A DNA stretch of 64,000 nt from Blastochloris viridis (GTDB lineage: Bacteria; Pseudomonadota; Alphaproteobacteria; Rhizobiales; Xanthobacteraceae), in contig NZ_CP012946.1 of the NCBI RefSeq assembly GCF_001402875.1, forward strand, positions 2,954,001 to 3,018,000, read 5' to 3'. Position 1 is the first letter of the stretch. Every line of letters starts with the position of its first letter. The notes below the pieces were generated by a model. It was not told where the DNA came from. It saw only the letters and a program-made list of their open reading frames with translations, and did no database searches. The position numbers were made by a program, and so were the translations under genes. This document shows, piece by piece, positions 19,815-28,626 of this stretch.

Positions 19815-20183
19815 ATGACGGACGGCACCGGCAACAGACCTGACGGCGACGGGAAGCGGCCGAGCGAGGCCGAACTCGCGGCGCGCCTCGAACGGCTGGG
19901 CCGGAAGATCGACTTGCTGAAAGGCAAGGAGGCGCCCGAACCCACCAACGGCGAGCGCCCCGCGGATTCGGGCATCTACGGCCGGGCAACCCGCCTGTCG
20001 AGCGAGTTTGTCGGCGGCATTCTGGTCGGCGGCGGCCTCGGTTGGCTGACGGATTATTTCCTCGGCACCTCGCCGCTGGGAATGATCGTATTCGTATTGC
20101 TCGGGTTCGCGGCCGGCGTGGTCAACGTGATCCGCGGGGCGGGGACCCAGGGTGGACCTGGTCCGGGCTCTCCGGGCCGCTAG
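19815..20183 (+). CDS. atpI: ATP synthase subunit I / AtpI
   Basis: A 122-aa accessory membrane protein thought to assist c-ring assembly or Mg2+ handling. The N-terminal half is charged (EAELAARLERLGRKIDLLKG), followed by two transmembrane helices (about 58-78 and 85-107: FVGGILVGGGLGWLTDYF and GMIVFVLLGFAAGVVNVI), the AtpI/Ync-like pattern. First gene of the F0 operon, 45 nt before atpB. Start ATG 19815; the upstream open frame has no support. Confidence 0.9.
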   Translation: MTDGTGNRPDGDGKRPSEAELAARLERLGRKIDLLKGKEAPEPTNGERPADSGIYGRATRLSSEFVGGILVGGGLGWLTDYFLGTSPLGMIVFVLLGFAAGVVNVIRGAGTQGGPGPGSPGR

Positions 20184-20228
20184 CTTGGGATGGGCCGCAG
20201 CGCCCGCATTGAGGAGCCGGGACGGGCG

Positions 20229-20978
20229 ATGGCCGATCCGATCCACCAGTTCGAGATCCACACTCTCGTTCCCTTCGCCAATTTCGGCGGCGCCGACATC
20301 GGCATCACCAACTCCGCAGCCTTCATGATCGCCACGACGACGATCATCGTGCTGTTTTTGATGCTGTCGACCGCCTCGCGCGCGATGGTGCCAGGCCGGC
20401 TGCAGTCGGTCGCGGAGGTCAGTTACGAGTTCATCGCCAACACCATCCAATCGACCGCAGGCAAGGAAGGCATGCGGTTCTTCCCGATGGTGTTCTCGCT
20501 GTTCACCTTCATCCTGGTCGCCAACTTCCTGGGCATGGTCCCCGGCGGCTTCACGGTCACCAGCCACATCATCATCACCGCGACCCTGGCGCTGTTGGTG
20601 TTCGGCACCGTGCTGGTCTACGGCTTCTGGCGGCACGGCTTCCGCTTCCTGAAGCTGTTCGTGCCGAGCGGCATCCCGGTGGTGATCATGCCGCTGATCG
20701 TGTTCATCGAAGTGATGTCGTTCGTGTCGCGGCCGATCTCCCACAGCGTCCGTCTGTTCGCCAACATGCTGGCGGGCCACATCACGCTGAAGGTGTTCGC
20801 CAGCTTCATCGTCATGCTCGGCGGCTTCGGCGCGATCGGCTGGGCCGGCGCCACGCTGCCGCTGGCGCTGGTGGTGGCGCTGACCGCGCTCGAATTCCTG
20901 GTGGCGTTCCTCCAGGCTTACGTCTTCACCATCCTCACCTGCATCTATCTCAACGATGCGATCCACCCGGGCCACTGA
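20229..20978 (+). CDS. atpB: F0F1 ATP synthase subunit a
   Basis: Subunit a forms the proton half-channels against the c-ring. The 249-aa product has five or so hydrophobic helices and the essential Arg in [14 protein letters not shown], plus [17 protein letters not shown] and the C-terminal helix ending with [10 protein letters not shown]. The start is ATG 20229 ([15 protein letters not shown]), the usual alphaproteobacterial N terminus. Second gene of the atpI-B-E-F'-F operon; F1 genes are elsewhere, as is normal in this class. Confidence 0.97.
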   Translation: MADPIHQFEIHTLVPFANFGGADIGITNSAAFMIATTTIIVLFLMLSTASRAMVPGRLQSVAEVSYEFIANTIQSTAGKEGMRFFPMVFSLFTFILVANFLGMVPGGFTVTSHIIITATLALLVFGTVLVYGFWRHGFRFLKLFVPSGIPVVIMPLIVFIEVMSFVSRPISHSVRLFANMLAGHITLKVFASFIVMLGGFGAIGWAGATLPLALVVALTALEFLVAFLQAYVFTILTCIYLNDAIHPGH

Positions 20979-21011
20979 GGCGCCGGTTCAACCTCAAGAA
21001 GGAGCTGCGTT

Positions 21012-21239
21012 ATGGACCCGATCGCCGCGAAGTACATCGGCGCTGGTATCGCCTGCATCGGCATGGGTGGCGCCGGCGTCGGCGTCGGCACCATCTTCGG
21101 TCAGTATCTTGCTGCCGCGCTGCGCAACCCGTCCGCCGCCCAGGGCCAGTTCGGCAACCTGATTTTCGGCTTCGCCGTGACCGAAGCGCTCGGCATCTTC
21201 TCGCTGCTGATCGCGCTCCTCCTGCTGTTCGCCCTCTAA
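21012..21239 (+). CDS. atpE: F0F1 ATP synthase subunit c
   Basis: A 75-aa hairpin of two membrane helices with the glycine-rich first helix ([14 protein letters not shown]), the polar loop RNPSAAQGQ, and the proton-carrying Glu in [13 protein letters not shown]. An AAGGAG ribosome-binding site precedes ATG 21012. Size and motifs are exactly those of the family. Confidence 0.98.
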   Translation: MDPIAAKYIGAGIACIGMGGAGVGVGTIFGQYLAAALRNPSAAQGQFGNLIFGFAVTEALGIFSLLIALLLLFAL

Positions 21240-21282
21240 GAACAGCACGTGCATCGCGTCGCCGTGATCCGGGAGTCGGCCG

Positions 21283-21828
21283 ATGGCTGAGACCACTGCG
21301 CATACCGAAGTGCCGAGCGGGCAAAAGGGCGTGTTTCCTCCGTTCGACAAGGAAACATTCCCCACACAGCTGGCTTGGCTCGGCATCACCTTCATCCTTC
21401 TCTATGTGATGATGTCGAAGGTGGCGCTGCCGCGCATCGGCTCGATCCTCGATGAGCGCAAGACGCGCATCGACACCGACATCGCCGAGGCCGCGGCGTT
21501 CAAGCGCCAAAGCGAGGCGGCGATCGCCGCCTATGAGAAGGCGCTGGCGGACGCCCGCGGCAGGGCGCAGACGATCGCGGGCGAAACCCGCGACCGGCTC
21601 AACGCCGAGGCCGACGTGCGCCGCAAGGAGCTTGAGGCCGAACTCGCCGGCAAGCTGGCGGCGGCGGAGACCCTCATCGCCGAGACCAAGACCAAGGCCA
21701 TGGCCAATGTGCAGGCCATCGCTGCCGATGCGGCCTCGGCCATCGTCGAGAAACTGATCGGCAAGGCGCCGGCGAGCGATGCCGTCCGCGCCGCCGTGGC
21801 CGACGCCACCGAGGGAGGACGCGCATGA
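21283..21828 (+). CDS. atpF': F0F1 ATP synthase subunit b'
   Basis: One of the two divergent peripheral-stalk b subunits found in alphaproteobacteria and phototrophs. 181 aa: a polar N terminus, one transmembrane helix (about 30-48, LAWLGITFILLYVMMSKVAL) and a long Ala/Glu/Lys coiled coil. The 3' end overlaps the start of atpF by four nt (ATGA), implying translational coupling. Called b' because it comes first and has the longer N terminus. Confidence 0.93.
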   Translation: MAETTAHTEVPSGQKGVFPPFDKETFPTQLAWLGITFILLYVMMSKVALPRIGSILDERKTRIDTDIAEAAAFKRQSEAAIAAYEKALADARGRAQTIAGETRDRLNAEADVRRKELEAELAGKLAAAETLIAETKTKAMANVQAIAADAASAIVEKLIGKAPASDAVRAAVADATEGGRA

Positions 21829-22310
21829 TCAACGCTCCCGAGTTCTGGGTCGCGGTCGCGTTCTTCATCTTCTTCGGCATCCTCGGCTACTTCGACGTTC
21901 ACAAGCTGATCGGCAACGCGCTCGATTCGCGCGCCAACCGCATCCGCAGCGAACTCGACGAAGCCCGCCGGCTGCGCGAGGAGGCCAACAAGGTGCTGGC
22001 CGACTACAAGCGCCGCGAAGAGGAAGCCCACGCCGAGGCCGACGCCATCATCGCCTACGCCAAGCAGGAGGCCGAGCGTCTAGCGACCGAAGGCAAGGTC
22101 AAGGTCGAGGAGTTCGTGGCCCGCCGCACCAAGCTGGCCGAGGCCAAGATCGCCCAGGCCGAAACCCAGGCGATGGCGGACGTTCGCGCCGCCGCCGCCG
22201 ACGCGGCCGCCAAGGCAGCCGAGCGCATCCTGGTCAAGGAGGTCAAAGGCCAACTCGCCGACGACCTCATCGCCAAGGGCCTCGGCGACGTCAAGGCACG
22301 GATGAACTGA
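21825..22310 (+). CDS. atpF: F0F1 ATP synthase subunit b
   Basis: 161 aa: one N-terminal transmembrane helix (FWVAVAFFIFFGILGYF) followed by a coiled coil beginning KLIGNALDSRANRIRSELDE and ending with a helix that binds the F1 delta subunit. Last gene of the operon, coupled to atpF' by an ATGA overlap and followed within 25 nt by a strong terminator. Confidence 0.95.
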   Translation: MINAPEFWVAVAFFIFFGILGYFDVHKLIGNALDSRANRIRSELDEARRLREEANKVLADYKRREEEAHAEADAIIAYAKQEAERLATEGKVKVEEFVARRTKLAEAKIAQAETQAMADVRAAAADAAAKAAERILVKEVKGQLADDLIAKGLGDVKARMN

Positions 22311-22332
22311 GCTTCGCCGACATCTCCGAACG

Positions 22333-22359
22333 AAAAAGGCCGCGCAAGCGGCCTTTTTT
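22333..22359 (+). terminator. Terminator of the atp operon
   Basis: An 11-bp stem AAAAAGGCCGC / GCGGCCTTTTT with a GCAA tetraloop, continuing into TTTTTTG. The A-tract on the 5' arm would let it work in both directions. Confidence 0.9.
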
Positions 22360-22426
22360 GTTGCGCCGGCGTCATCGCCTCCGCGTTATGCTCGCCGCCT
22401 TTGAGCCGAACCTTCCACCAACGCCA

Positions 22427-22480
22427 GCTCGCCTCATCCTGAGGAGCCCGCTTTCGCGGGCTCCTCAGGATGAGGCGAGC
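22427..22480. repeat. Perfect 25-bp inverted repeat (dispersed palindrome)
   Basis: The arm GCTCGCCTCATCCTGAGGAG plus CCCGC (22427-22451) is exactly complementary to 22456-22480, with a TTTC loop. Elements with a CCTCATCCTGAGGAG core are abundant in Bradyrhizobium/Rhodopseudomonas-type genomes. It lies between the convergent atp and gcv operons, the usual place for such REP-like elements. Confidence 0.8.
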
Positions 22481-22527
22481 AGCGCCGGCCGAAGGTCAAA
22501 CGTAAGGGCTTTTGGCATCATTTCGTC

Positions 22528-22646
22528 GTCCCGGCCAAGCCGCCGGGAAGCGGAGCACCCGGCGCGCGAGCCGGGACTGTTTGCAGAACGGGCGCGCTTT
22601 TTTGCGAACGATCCCGGGTCGCGCGGCTGATGCCGCTTGCCCGGGA
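22528..22646. repeat. Two further palindromic elements, atpF-gcvPB gap
   Basis: The first is bounded by GTCCCGGC (22528-22535) and GCCGGGAC (22570-22577). The second is nested: TCCCGGG (22612-22618) pairs with CCCGGGA (22640-22646), and inside it GCGGC pairs with GCCGC. They resemble a second dispersed repeat type of Rhizobiales. Together with the 25-bp palindrome and the terminator they fill the 398-nt gap; no gene is present. Confidence 0.6.
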
Positions 22647-22708
22647 CAACACACTTTCCCTGGCGGACTGCACTTCGCTCGTCCGTCCGTCAGGTCGTGA
22701 CAGCTCGC

Positions 22709-24262
22709 CTACTCCGCCGCCGGCTTCACCCAGCGCAGCACCGGGCTGCGCGCGGCCCGCGTCTCGTCGAGCCGCCGCCGCGGCGCGAAGTACGGCGCGC
22801 CGGCAAAGCGCGCGGTCTCGCCGGCGCGGATCGAGAGGGCGATGTCGCGCAAGGTGGCGATGAACAGGTCGAGCGACGCCTTCGATTCGCTCTCGGTCGG
22901 CTCGATCAGCATGGCGCCGCGCACCACCAGCGGGAAATACACCGTCATCGGGTGAAAGCCCTCGTCGATCAGCGCTTTCGCAACGTCGAGCGTGGTGACG
23001 CCGGAGTCCTTCAGCCACTCGTCGTCGAACAGTACCTCGTGCATCGCCGGACGGTTGGGGAACGACACCGACATCACGTCGGCGAGCGCGGCCTTGAGGT
23101 AGTTGGCGCTGAGGACAGCGTCCTCCGACGCCTGCCTGAGGCCATCGCCACCGTGCGACAGGATGTAGGCCAGCGCCCGCACGAACATGCCCATCTGGCC
23201 GTGGAACGACGCCATGCGGCCGAACGGCTGCGCGGCGCCGGCCTCGGCCGTGTGCTCGACCAGGGCCAGCCGCTCGCCGTCGCGGCGCAGGAACGGCACC
23301 GGCGCGAACGGCGCCAACGCCTTCGACAGCACCACCGGCCCCGCCCCCGGCCCGCCGCCGCCGTGCGGCGTCGAGAAGGTCTTGTGCAGGTTGATGTGCA
23401 TGGCGTCGACGCCAAGATCGCCCGGCCGCACCTTGCCGACGATGGCGTTGAAATTGGCGCCGTCGGCGTAGAACAGCGCGCCGGCCTCGTGCACCGCCTC
23501 GGCGATGCGCACCACGTCGCGCTCGAACAGCCCGCAGGTGTTGGGGTTGGTGAGCATGATGGCGGCAACGTCGGCATTGAGGTGGTCGGCGACGTCGCGG
23601 GGATCGAGGGTGCCGTCCGGCCGCGCCGGCACCGAGGCCACATGAAAGCCGATCAGCGCGGCGGTGGCCGGGTTGGTGCCGTGGGCGGAGTTCGGCACCA
23701 GCACGGTGGAGCGATGCCCCTCGCCGCGGGCCGCCAGCGCCGCCTTGATCGCCATCATGCCGCACAATTCGCCGTGGGCACCGGCCTTCGGGGACAGCGC
23801 CACCGCCTCCATGCCGGTGAGCTCAAGCAGCGCCTGCGCCAGCATGTCCATCAGCTTGAGCGCGCCCTGCACCGTCGCGCGCGGCTGCAGCGGGTGGAGG
23901 TCGGCAAAGCCGGGCAGCCGCGCCATCTTCTCGTTGAGGCGCGGATTGTGCTTCATGGTGCACGAGCCGAGCGGAAACATGCCCGAATCGATGCCGAAGT
24001 TCTTCTGCGACAGCCGCACGTAGTGGCGCATCGCCTCCGGTTCGGCGAGGCCGGGCAGGCCGACCGGCCGTCGGCGCTCCAGCGCACCCAACCGATGGCC
24101 CACCTTCGGCGCCTCCGGCAAATCGACGCCCGACACCTCCGGGCGGCCGATCTCAAAGATCAGCGGCTCCTCGATGATGAGGGCACGGTTGCCGGTGAAG
24201 GTACCGGCCAATGCCTCGCTCGATTCGCCGGCCTCGGTGGGGCGGCCCTGGCGGTTCAGCAT
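22709..24262 (-). CDS. gcvPB: Glycine dehydrogenase (decarboxylating) subunit 2
   Basis: C-terminal half of the P protein of the glycine cleavage system: PLP-dependent decarboxylation of glycine and transfer of the aminomethyl group to lipoyl-GcvH. The 517-aa protein has the PLP lysine in [17 protein letters not shown] (about Lys294), SKNFGID-like [21 protein letters not shown] and [13 protein letters not shown]. Start ATG 24262 overlaps the end of gcvPA by 7 nt, so the two subunits are translated together. A split P protein is usual in Bacillus and Thermus and occurs in some alphaproteobacteria such as Caulobacter. Confidence 0.96.
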   Translation of the reverse strand: MLNRQGRPTEAGESSEALAGTFTGNRALIIEEPLIFEIGRPEVSGVDLPEAPKVGHRLGALERRRPVGLPGLAEPEAMRHYVRLSQKNFGIDSGMFPLGSCTMKHNPRLNEKMARLPGFADLHPLQPRATVQGALKLMDMLAQALLELTGMEAVALSPKAGAHGELCGMMAIKAALAARGEGHRSTVLVPNSAHGTNPATAALIGFHVASVPARPDGTLDPRDVADHLNADVAAIMLTNPNTCGLFERDVVRIAEAVHEAGALFYADGANFNAIVGKVRPGDLGVDAMHINLHKTFSTPHGGGGPGAGPVVLSKALAPFAPVPFLRRDGERLALVEHTAEAGAAQPFGRMASFHGQMGMFVRALAYILSHGGDGLRQASEDAVLSANYLKAALADVMSVSFPNRPAMHEVLFDDEWLKDSGVTTLDVAKALIDEGFHPMTVYFPLVVRGAMLIEPTESESKASLDLFIATLRDIALSIRAGETARFAGAPYFAPRRRLDETRAARSPVLRWVKPAAE

Positions 24263-25623
24263 CGCGCACCCTCCCGGTCGCCCAGCACCTCGGTCAGCGC
24301 CGCGACCAGCGCCGCGCGGTCGTCCGCCGTGGTGGTCTCGGTGGCGGCCACGATCAGAAGGTCGGCGAACTCCGGGTGGGCGGGGTCGAGCCGCGAGAAC
24401 GGCACGCCGCCAAGCACGCCGCGCGCCGCCAGGGCCTCCACCACCGCACCCGCGGGCTTGGGCAGCTTCACCGTGAACTCGTTGAAGAACGTCTTGTTGA
24501 GCACGCTAACGCCGGGAATGGCGGCGAGCTGCTCGGCCAGTTCCACCGCGCTGGCATGGTTCAGCTCGGCCAGCCGCCGAAAGCCGCCCTCGCCCAGCAG
24601 CGTGAGGTGGATGGTGAACGCCAGCGCGCACAGGCCGGAATTGGTGCAGATGTTGGAGGTGGCCTTCTCGCGGCGGATATGCTGCTCGCGGGTCGACAGC
24701 GTCAGCACGAAGCCGCGCTGGCCCTCGGCATCCACCGTCTCGCCGGCGAGGCGGCCCGGCATCTGGCGCACGAACTTCTGGCGGGTGGCGAACAGCCCGA
24801 CATAGGGCCCGCCGAAATTGAGGCCGCCGCCGAGCGACTGGCCCTCGGCCACCACGATGTCGGCGCCCAGCTCGCCGGGCGAGGTGACCAGGCCGAGCGA
24901 CACCGCCTCGGTGACCACCGCGATCACCAGCACGCCGTTGGCGTGGGCGGCGGCGCCGATGGTGTGGAGGTCGTGCAGGTGGCCGAACACGTCCGGCGTC
25001 TGCACCACCACGCAGGAGGTGTCGTCGTCGATCAGGGCGGCGAGCCGCTCGGCGCCGCTCGGCACCGGCGGCGCCACCACCAGTTCGTCGTCCGCCATGC
25101 GGGAAAGGGTGGCAATGGTCTCGCGGTAGTGCGGATGGAGGTTGCCGGCCAGCACCGCCTTCTTGCGGCGGGTCAGGCGGTGGGCCATCAGCACCGCCTC
25201 GGCAGCGGCGGTGGCGCCATCGTACATCGAGGCGTTGGCGACCTCCATGCCGGTGATGAGCGCGACCTGGGTCTGGAACTCGAACAGATATTGCAGCGTG
25301 CCCTGGGCGATCTCGGGCTGATAGGGCGTGTAGCTGGTCAGGAATTCCGAACGCTGGATCAGGTGGTCGACCGTCGCCGGCACGTGGTGGCGATAGGCGC
25401 CGGCGCCGCAGAAGAACGGCACCGAACCGGCGGCGACGTTCTCAGCCGCCAGCCGGCCCATCAGCCGCTCGACCTCAATCTCGGACTTGGCACGGGGAAG
25501 ATTCGGCAGCGCCGCAAGCAGCTTGCCCTGGGGCACGTCGGCGAACAGCTCGTCGATGCCCTCGACCCCGACCCGCGCCAGCATCACGGCGCGGTCCTCG
25601 GGCGTCAGCGGCAGATAACGCAT
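24256..25623 (-). CDS. gcvPA: Glycine dehydrogenase (decarboxylating) subunit 1
   Basis: N-terminal half of the split P protein, 455 aa, which pairs with GcvPB to form the active site; it resembles GcvPB in fold but lacks the PLP lysine. Recognisable parts: [20 protein letters not shown] at the start, [39 protein letters not shown], and [14 protein letters not shown]. It begins 73 nt after gcvH on the same strand and overlaps gcvPB at its end. Confidence 0.96.
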   Translation of the reverse strand: MRYLPLTPEDRAVMLARVGVEGIDELFADVPQGKLLAALPNLPRAKSEIEVERLMGRLAAENVAAGSVPFFCGAGAYRHHVPATVDHLIQRSEFLTSYTPYQPEIAQGTLQYLFEFQTQVALITGMEVANASMYDGATAAAEAVLMAHRLTRRKKAVLAGNLHPHYRETIATLSRMADDELVVAPPVPSGAERLAALIDDDTSCVVVQTPDVFGHLHDLHTIGAAAHANGVLVIAVVTEAVSLGLVTSPGELGADIVVAEGQSLGGGLNFGGPYVGLFATRQKFVRQMPGRLAGETVDAEGQRGFVLTLSTREQHIRREKATSNICTNSGLCALAFTIHLTLLGEGGFRRLAELNHASAVELAEQLAAIPGVSVLNKTFFNEFTVKLPKPAGAVVEALAARGVLGGVPFSRLDPAHPEFADLLIVAATETTTADDRAALVAALTEVLGDREGARC

Positions 25624-25696
25624 GTCCTCGTCTTTCAGTGGCTCCGGCCACGATGCCGCAGCTTCGGGGGAAAGGCGCCGCGCGACTCGGTGCCCC

Positions 25697-26074
25697 TCAA
25701 TTGACGGTCTCGAGATAGTGCTTGTATTGCTCGGCGCTCATCAAGCCATCGAGCGCAGCCGCGTCGGTGATCTTGAGCTTGAGGAACCAGCCGGTGCCCT
25801 CGGCATCGTCGTTGACGAGCGCCGGGGTCTCGACCAGCCGGTCGTTGACGGCGATCACCTCGCCGGCCACCGGGGCATAGACCTCGCTCGCCGCCTTGAC
25901 GCTCTCGACCACCGCGGCCTCGTCGCCCTGGGCGAGCACGGTGCCGGTGGCGGGCAGTTCGATATAGACCACGTCGCCGAGCTGGGACTGGGCGTAGTCG
26001 GTGATGCCGACCACCGCGGCCTCGCCGTCAAGCCGGATCCACTCGTGGTCCTTGGTGTAGCGGACTTGTGACAT
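25697..26074 (-). CDS. gcvH: Glycine cleavage system H protein
   Basis: The 125-aa lipoyl carrier that shuttles the aminomethyl group between P, T and L proteins. The lipoylated lysine is Lys60 in [19 protein letters not shown]; the N-terminal [12 protein letters not shown] and C-terminal GWFLKLKI are family hallmarks. Ribosome-binding site GAGAGG eight nt before ATG 26074. Followed by gcvPA. Confidence 0.98.
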   Translation of the reverse strand: MSQVRYTKDHEWIRLDGEAAVVGITDYAQSQLGDVVYIELPATGTVLAQGDEAAVVESVKAASEVYAPVAGEVIAVNDRLVETPALVNDDAEGTGWFLKLKITDAAALDGLMSAEQYKHYLETVN

Positions 26075-26473
26075 TCAAATACCTCTCGTCTCGATCCTCG
26101 CCGCCGCAATATCCGGCCTGCGGCTCGCCCGATCCCGTGTCCGCGCCGGTCAGAGCGCTTTCCGTCACCCGGAAACCAAGTCTCCGAAAACCGATTCTAC
26201 AGACGAAAGCGCGATACCGAGAAACCTAGAGCATTCGCCGCAAAAGTGGATACTGGTTTTGCGAAAGAGAATGCAATAACTCAAAGGCTTAGAGCGACCG
26301 CCCGGCGCAATCAGAACGGCGGATGCTCTAGAGCGTCCGCTCCCGGCCAATCGGGTTTGGGCCTGCTCCAGCGTCCGTTGCGCCCCGGTCGAATCGGCCG
26401 CCTCGACTCGAGTGTTCTTTGGATACGAAGGTGTCGCAAAAGCGGCCTTGCTTGCACCGCGCGCGCCGAAAGC
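26075..26473. other. Gap between gcvT and gcvH containing dispersed repeats
   Basis: No gene. It contains a hairpin TTTCCG...CGGAAA at 26159-26175 followed by repeat-like sequence, and the nested inverted repeat at 26228-26274. A downstream GGATGCTCTAGAG motif (26320-26335) belongs to the same repeat type. The gap may separate gcvT from gcvH-PA-PB transcriptionally; no glycine riboswitch is seen. Confidence 0.5.
26228..26274. repeat. Dispersed nested inverted repeat, copy 1
   Basis: GCATTC (26231-26236) pairs with GAATGC (26269-26274), and CGCAAAA (26239-26245) pairs with TTTTGCG (26257-26263), around AGTGGATACTGG-type sequence. A related copy lies at 28447-28491. This resembles the AGAGCATT...AAAAGTGG...GGTTTT repeats scattered through Bradyrhizobiaceae-type genomes. 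Confidence 0.6.
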
Positions 26474-27631
26474 TCACGATCCCCTGACATAGCGATGCGG
26501 CACGAACGGCAGCGGCACCACCCGCGCCGTCAGCGGCTTGCCGCGCACCATCAGCCGCACCGGGGTGTCCGGCTCGGCGAAGCGGCGGCCGACATAGCCC
26601 ATCGCGATCGGGCCGCCGACGGTGGGGCCGAACCCGCCCGAGGTGACCTGACCGATCGGGCGGTCCTCCAGATCGACGATCTCGGTGGCGTCGCGAGCCA
26701 AGGCCTTGCCCTCCGGCAGGAGGCCGACCCGCAGCCGCGCCGGCCCCTCGGCCAGCTCGCGCTGGATGCGCTCGGCGCCTGGAAAGCCGCCCTCGACCCG
26801 CCGGCGCGGCTGGATCGACCAGGCCAGCCCCGCCTCGACCGGCGAGGTGGCGGGGTCGATGTCGTGGCCGTAGAGGCAAAGCCCGGCTTCGAGCCGGAGC
26901 GAATCGCGGGCGCCGAGCCCGACCGGCAGCACGTCGCCGTCCCGCTCCAGCGTGTCCCACAATTCGGCGACGCGGTCGGCGCGAACCGAGAGCTCGAAGC
27001 CGTCCTCGCCGGTGTAGCCGGAGCGCGTCACCTGCACTTCGCCGCGGCCAAAGCGGAGGGTCACCGCCGTCATGAAGGTGATCCCGGCAACGTCCGGCAG
27101 CACCCGCGCCAGCACCTCGGCGGCAGCGGGACCCTGCAGCGCCAGCAGGGCGCGATGATCGGCGCGCATCAGCCGCACCCCGGCCGGCAGGCGCTGCTCG
27201 ATATGGGCGAAGTCGGCGTGCTTGGTGGCGGCGTTGACCACCAGCATCAGCGCGCCGTCCTCGGCCGGGTCGGCCGAGCGGGTCACCATCAGATCGTCGA
27301 GGATGCCGCCATCCTCGCCCAGCAGCTGGGTGTAGCGCTGGCGGCCCGGCGCGAGCCCGACGATGTCGGCCGGCACCAGCGCTTCCAGCGCGCGGGCGAC
27401 GGTGTCGTGGTCGGGTCCGAGCAGGAAGGCCTGCCCCATGTGCGAGATGTCGAACAGGCCGGCCTTGGCGCGAGTGTGGGTATGCTCGGCCAGGATGCCA
27501 GCGGCGTAATGCACCGGCATCTCATAGCCGGCGAACGGAACCATCCGCGCACCACGGGCCAGGTGCCGGCCGTGCAGCGGCGTGCGCTTCAGCTCGACGG
27601 CGGGCTCGGCGGGCGGCGTCAGCTCGGTCAT
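26474..27631 (-). CDS. gcvT: Glycine cleavage system T protein (aminomethyltransferase)
   Basis: Transfers the methylene group from lipoyl-GcvH to tetrahydrofolate and releases ammonia. 385 aa: the folate-binding fold with PFAGYEMPVHYAAGILAEHT, SHMGQAFLLGPD, the SGYTGEDGFELSV motif, ARDSLRLEAGLCLYGHDID and the C-terminal IGQVTSGGFGPTV. The frame is open up to 27841, but ATG 27631 with GAGG eight nt upstream gives the normal start. It is first in the gcv series (T - H - PA - PB), separated from gcvH by 399 nt of repeats. Confidence 0.96.
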   Translation of the reverse strand: MTELTPPAEPAVELKRTPLHGRHLARGARMVPFAGYEMPVHYAAGILAEHTHTRAKAGLFDISHMGQAFLLGPDHDTVARALEALVPADIVGLAPGRQRYTQLLGEDGGILDDLMVTRSADPAEDGALMLVVNAATKHADFAHIEQRLPAGVRLMRADHRALLALQGPAAAEVLARVLPDVAGITFMTAVTLRFGRGEVQVTRSGYTGEDGFELSVRADRVAELWDTLERDGDVLPVGLGARDSLRLEAGLCLYGHDIDPATSPVEAGLAWSIQPRRRVEGGFPGAERIQRELAEGPARLRVGLLPEGKALARDATEIVDLEDRPIGQVTSGGFGPTVGGPIAMGYVGRRFAEPDTPVRLMVRGKPLTARVVPLPFVPHRYVRGS

Positions 27632-27749
27632 GAAACGAAACCTCGGGGAAATGAACAGGTCCCCGGCGCGAACGCTGCCGTTCGTGCGGGGCGGGACGGT
27701 GCGGGTTCGACGTGGCCCGATCGGGAGCGTACGGACGCGGTAGCCGCCG

Positions 27750-28424
27750 TCAACCGCCGTGGCTCGCGTTGCGCGATTGTCGACCGGTTTTCTCGGGCTG
27801 GCCGTTCGGGTCGAACCCGACATAGACCACATAGTTCTCAAGATCGTCGGCCTTGGGCAGCGAGAAGCTGACGTCTTCGTCGATCAGCAGGAAGGCGGTC
27901 TGGGCCTGCCCTACCGGCATCTGGGCGCCGACCCGATAGAACTTGCTCCAGATCGTCTTCGGCGTGGTGCCCTCGTGCACCACGGCGACGCGCATGGGAA
28001 TGTCGACCTTGCCCGGCCCGCCGGCCGGCCCGGCCAGCAGGCGGCCCTCGACGCCGATCTTCATCGTCATCATCGCGCCGAGCGCGGCGCATTCGCGCGC
28101 GGTCTGGCCGATGGTCGCCTGGTAGCGCAAGGTCTGGCCCTGATCGCGCGAGGTGGCGAACACCGGATAGGCCGCAGCCCCGGTGCGGATCGTGACCGAC
28201 GGGCACTCGTAGTCGACCGCGTCCTTTTCCTTGGGCTTGTCCTCGGCCGCGGGCTCCGGCGTCGGGGCGTGGGTGGCGAACATGCGGCCGACGCGGTCGG
28301 CGAACGAATTGCCGCCGGCGGCGGAGGCACCGCCGAGCTGATCGGTGGTGCCGCAGCCGACCAATCCGAGCGCGAGCACCAGCGGCCCGGCCCTGCCCAC
28401 GATCTTTCGTGCCCACGTCGTCAT
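27750..28424 (-). CDS. Conserved hypothetical lipoprotein
   Basis: A 224-aa exported protein with a signal peptide and lipobox LALGLVGCGTT (Cys24), then an Ala/Pro/Glu/Lys linker (about 50-70) and a globular part with YECPSVTIRTGAAAYPV and IDEDVSFSLPKADDLENYVV. No family name is recognised with confidence; similar lipoproteins are widespread in Rhizobiales. The ATG at 28424 is chosen because it places the signal peptide at the N terminus; the frame is open further upstream. It lies between the M16 peptidases and gcvT on the same strand. Confidence 0.75.
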   Translation of the reverse strand: MTTWARKIVGRAGPLVLALGLVGCGTTDQLGGASAAGGNSFADRVGRMFATHAPTPEPAAEDKPKEKDAVDYECPSVTIRTGAAAYPVFATSRDQGQTLRYQATIGQTARECAALGAMMTMKIGVEGRLLAGPAGGPGKVDIPMRVAVVHEGTTPKTIWSKFYRVGAQMPVGQAQTAFLLIDEDVSFSLPKADDLENYVVYVGFDPNGQPEKTGRQSRNASHGG

Positions 28425-28446
28425 GACAGCCACCCCAACGACCCCG

Positions 28447-28491
28447 CGCATTCCACGCAAAAGCGGATACCCGCTTTGCCGAGAAAATGCG
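28447..28491. repeat. Dispersed nested inverted repeat, copy 2 (degenerate)
   Basis: The sequence shares the skeleton GCATT...CGCAAAAG-Y-GGATAC...GCTTTGC...AATGC with the copy at 26228-26274, with point changes. It lies in the 202-nt gap between the lipoprotein and the second M16 peptidase. Confidence 0.5.
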
Positions 28492-28626
28492 TCAAAACAG
28501 CAACCAAGAGCGCCAGACCCATTGCAGGCCGGGTCGATGGCTGCCCCTTCTCCACAGCCCGCGCAGTTCTCCCGCGCCGGCAATGGCCGCGTTATAGCAG
28601 CGCTGAGGATTTTTTATGAACTGCGT

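Noticed and set aside
27726..27753. TTGACG with a TACGCT 16 nt away as gcvT promoter
   Set aside because: Poor -10 and it overlaps the end of the lipoprotein gene; too weak to list.
27632..27760. Glycine riboswitch upstream of gcvT
   Set aside because: The leader is only about 120 nt and lacks the conserved glycine aptamer cores; nothing similar is seen at 26075-26473 either.
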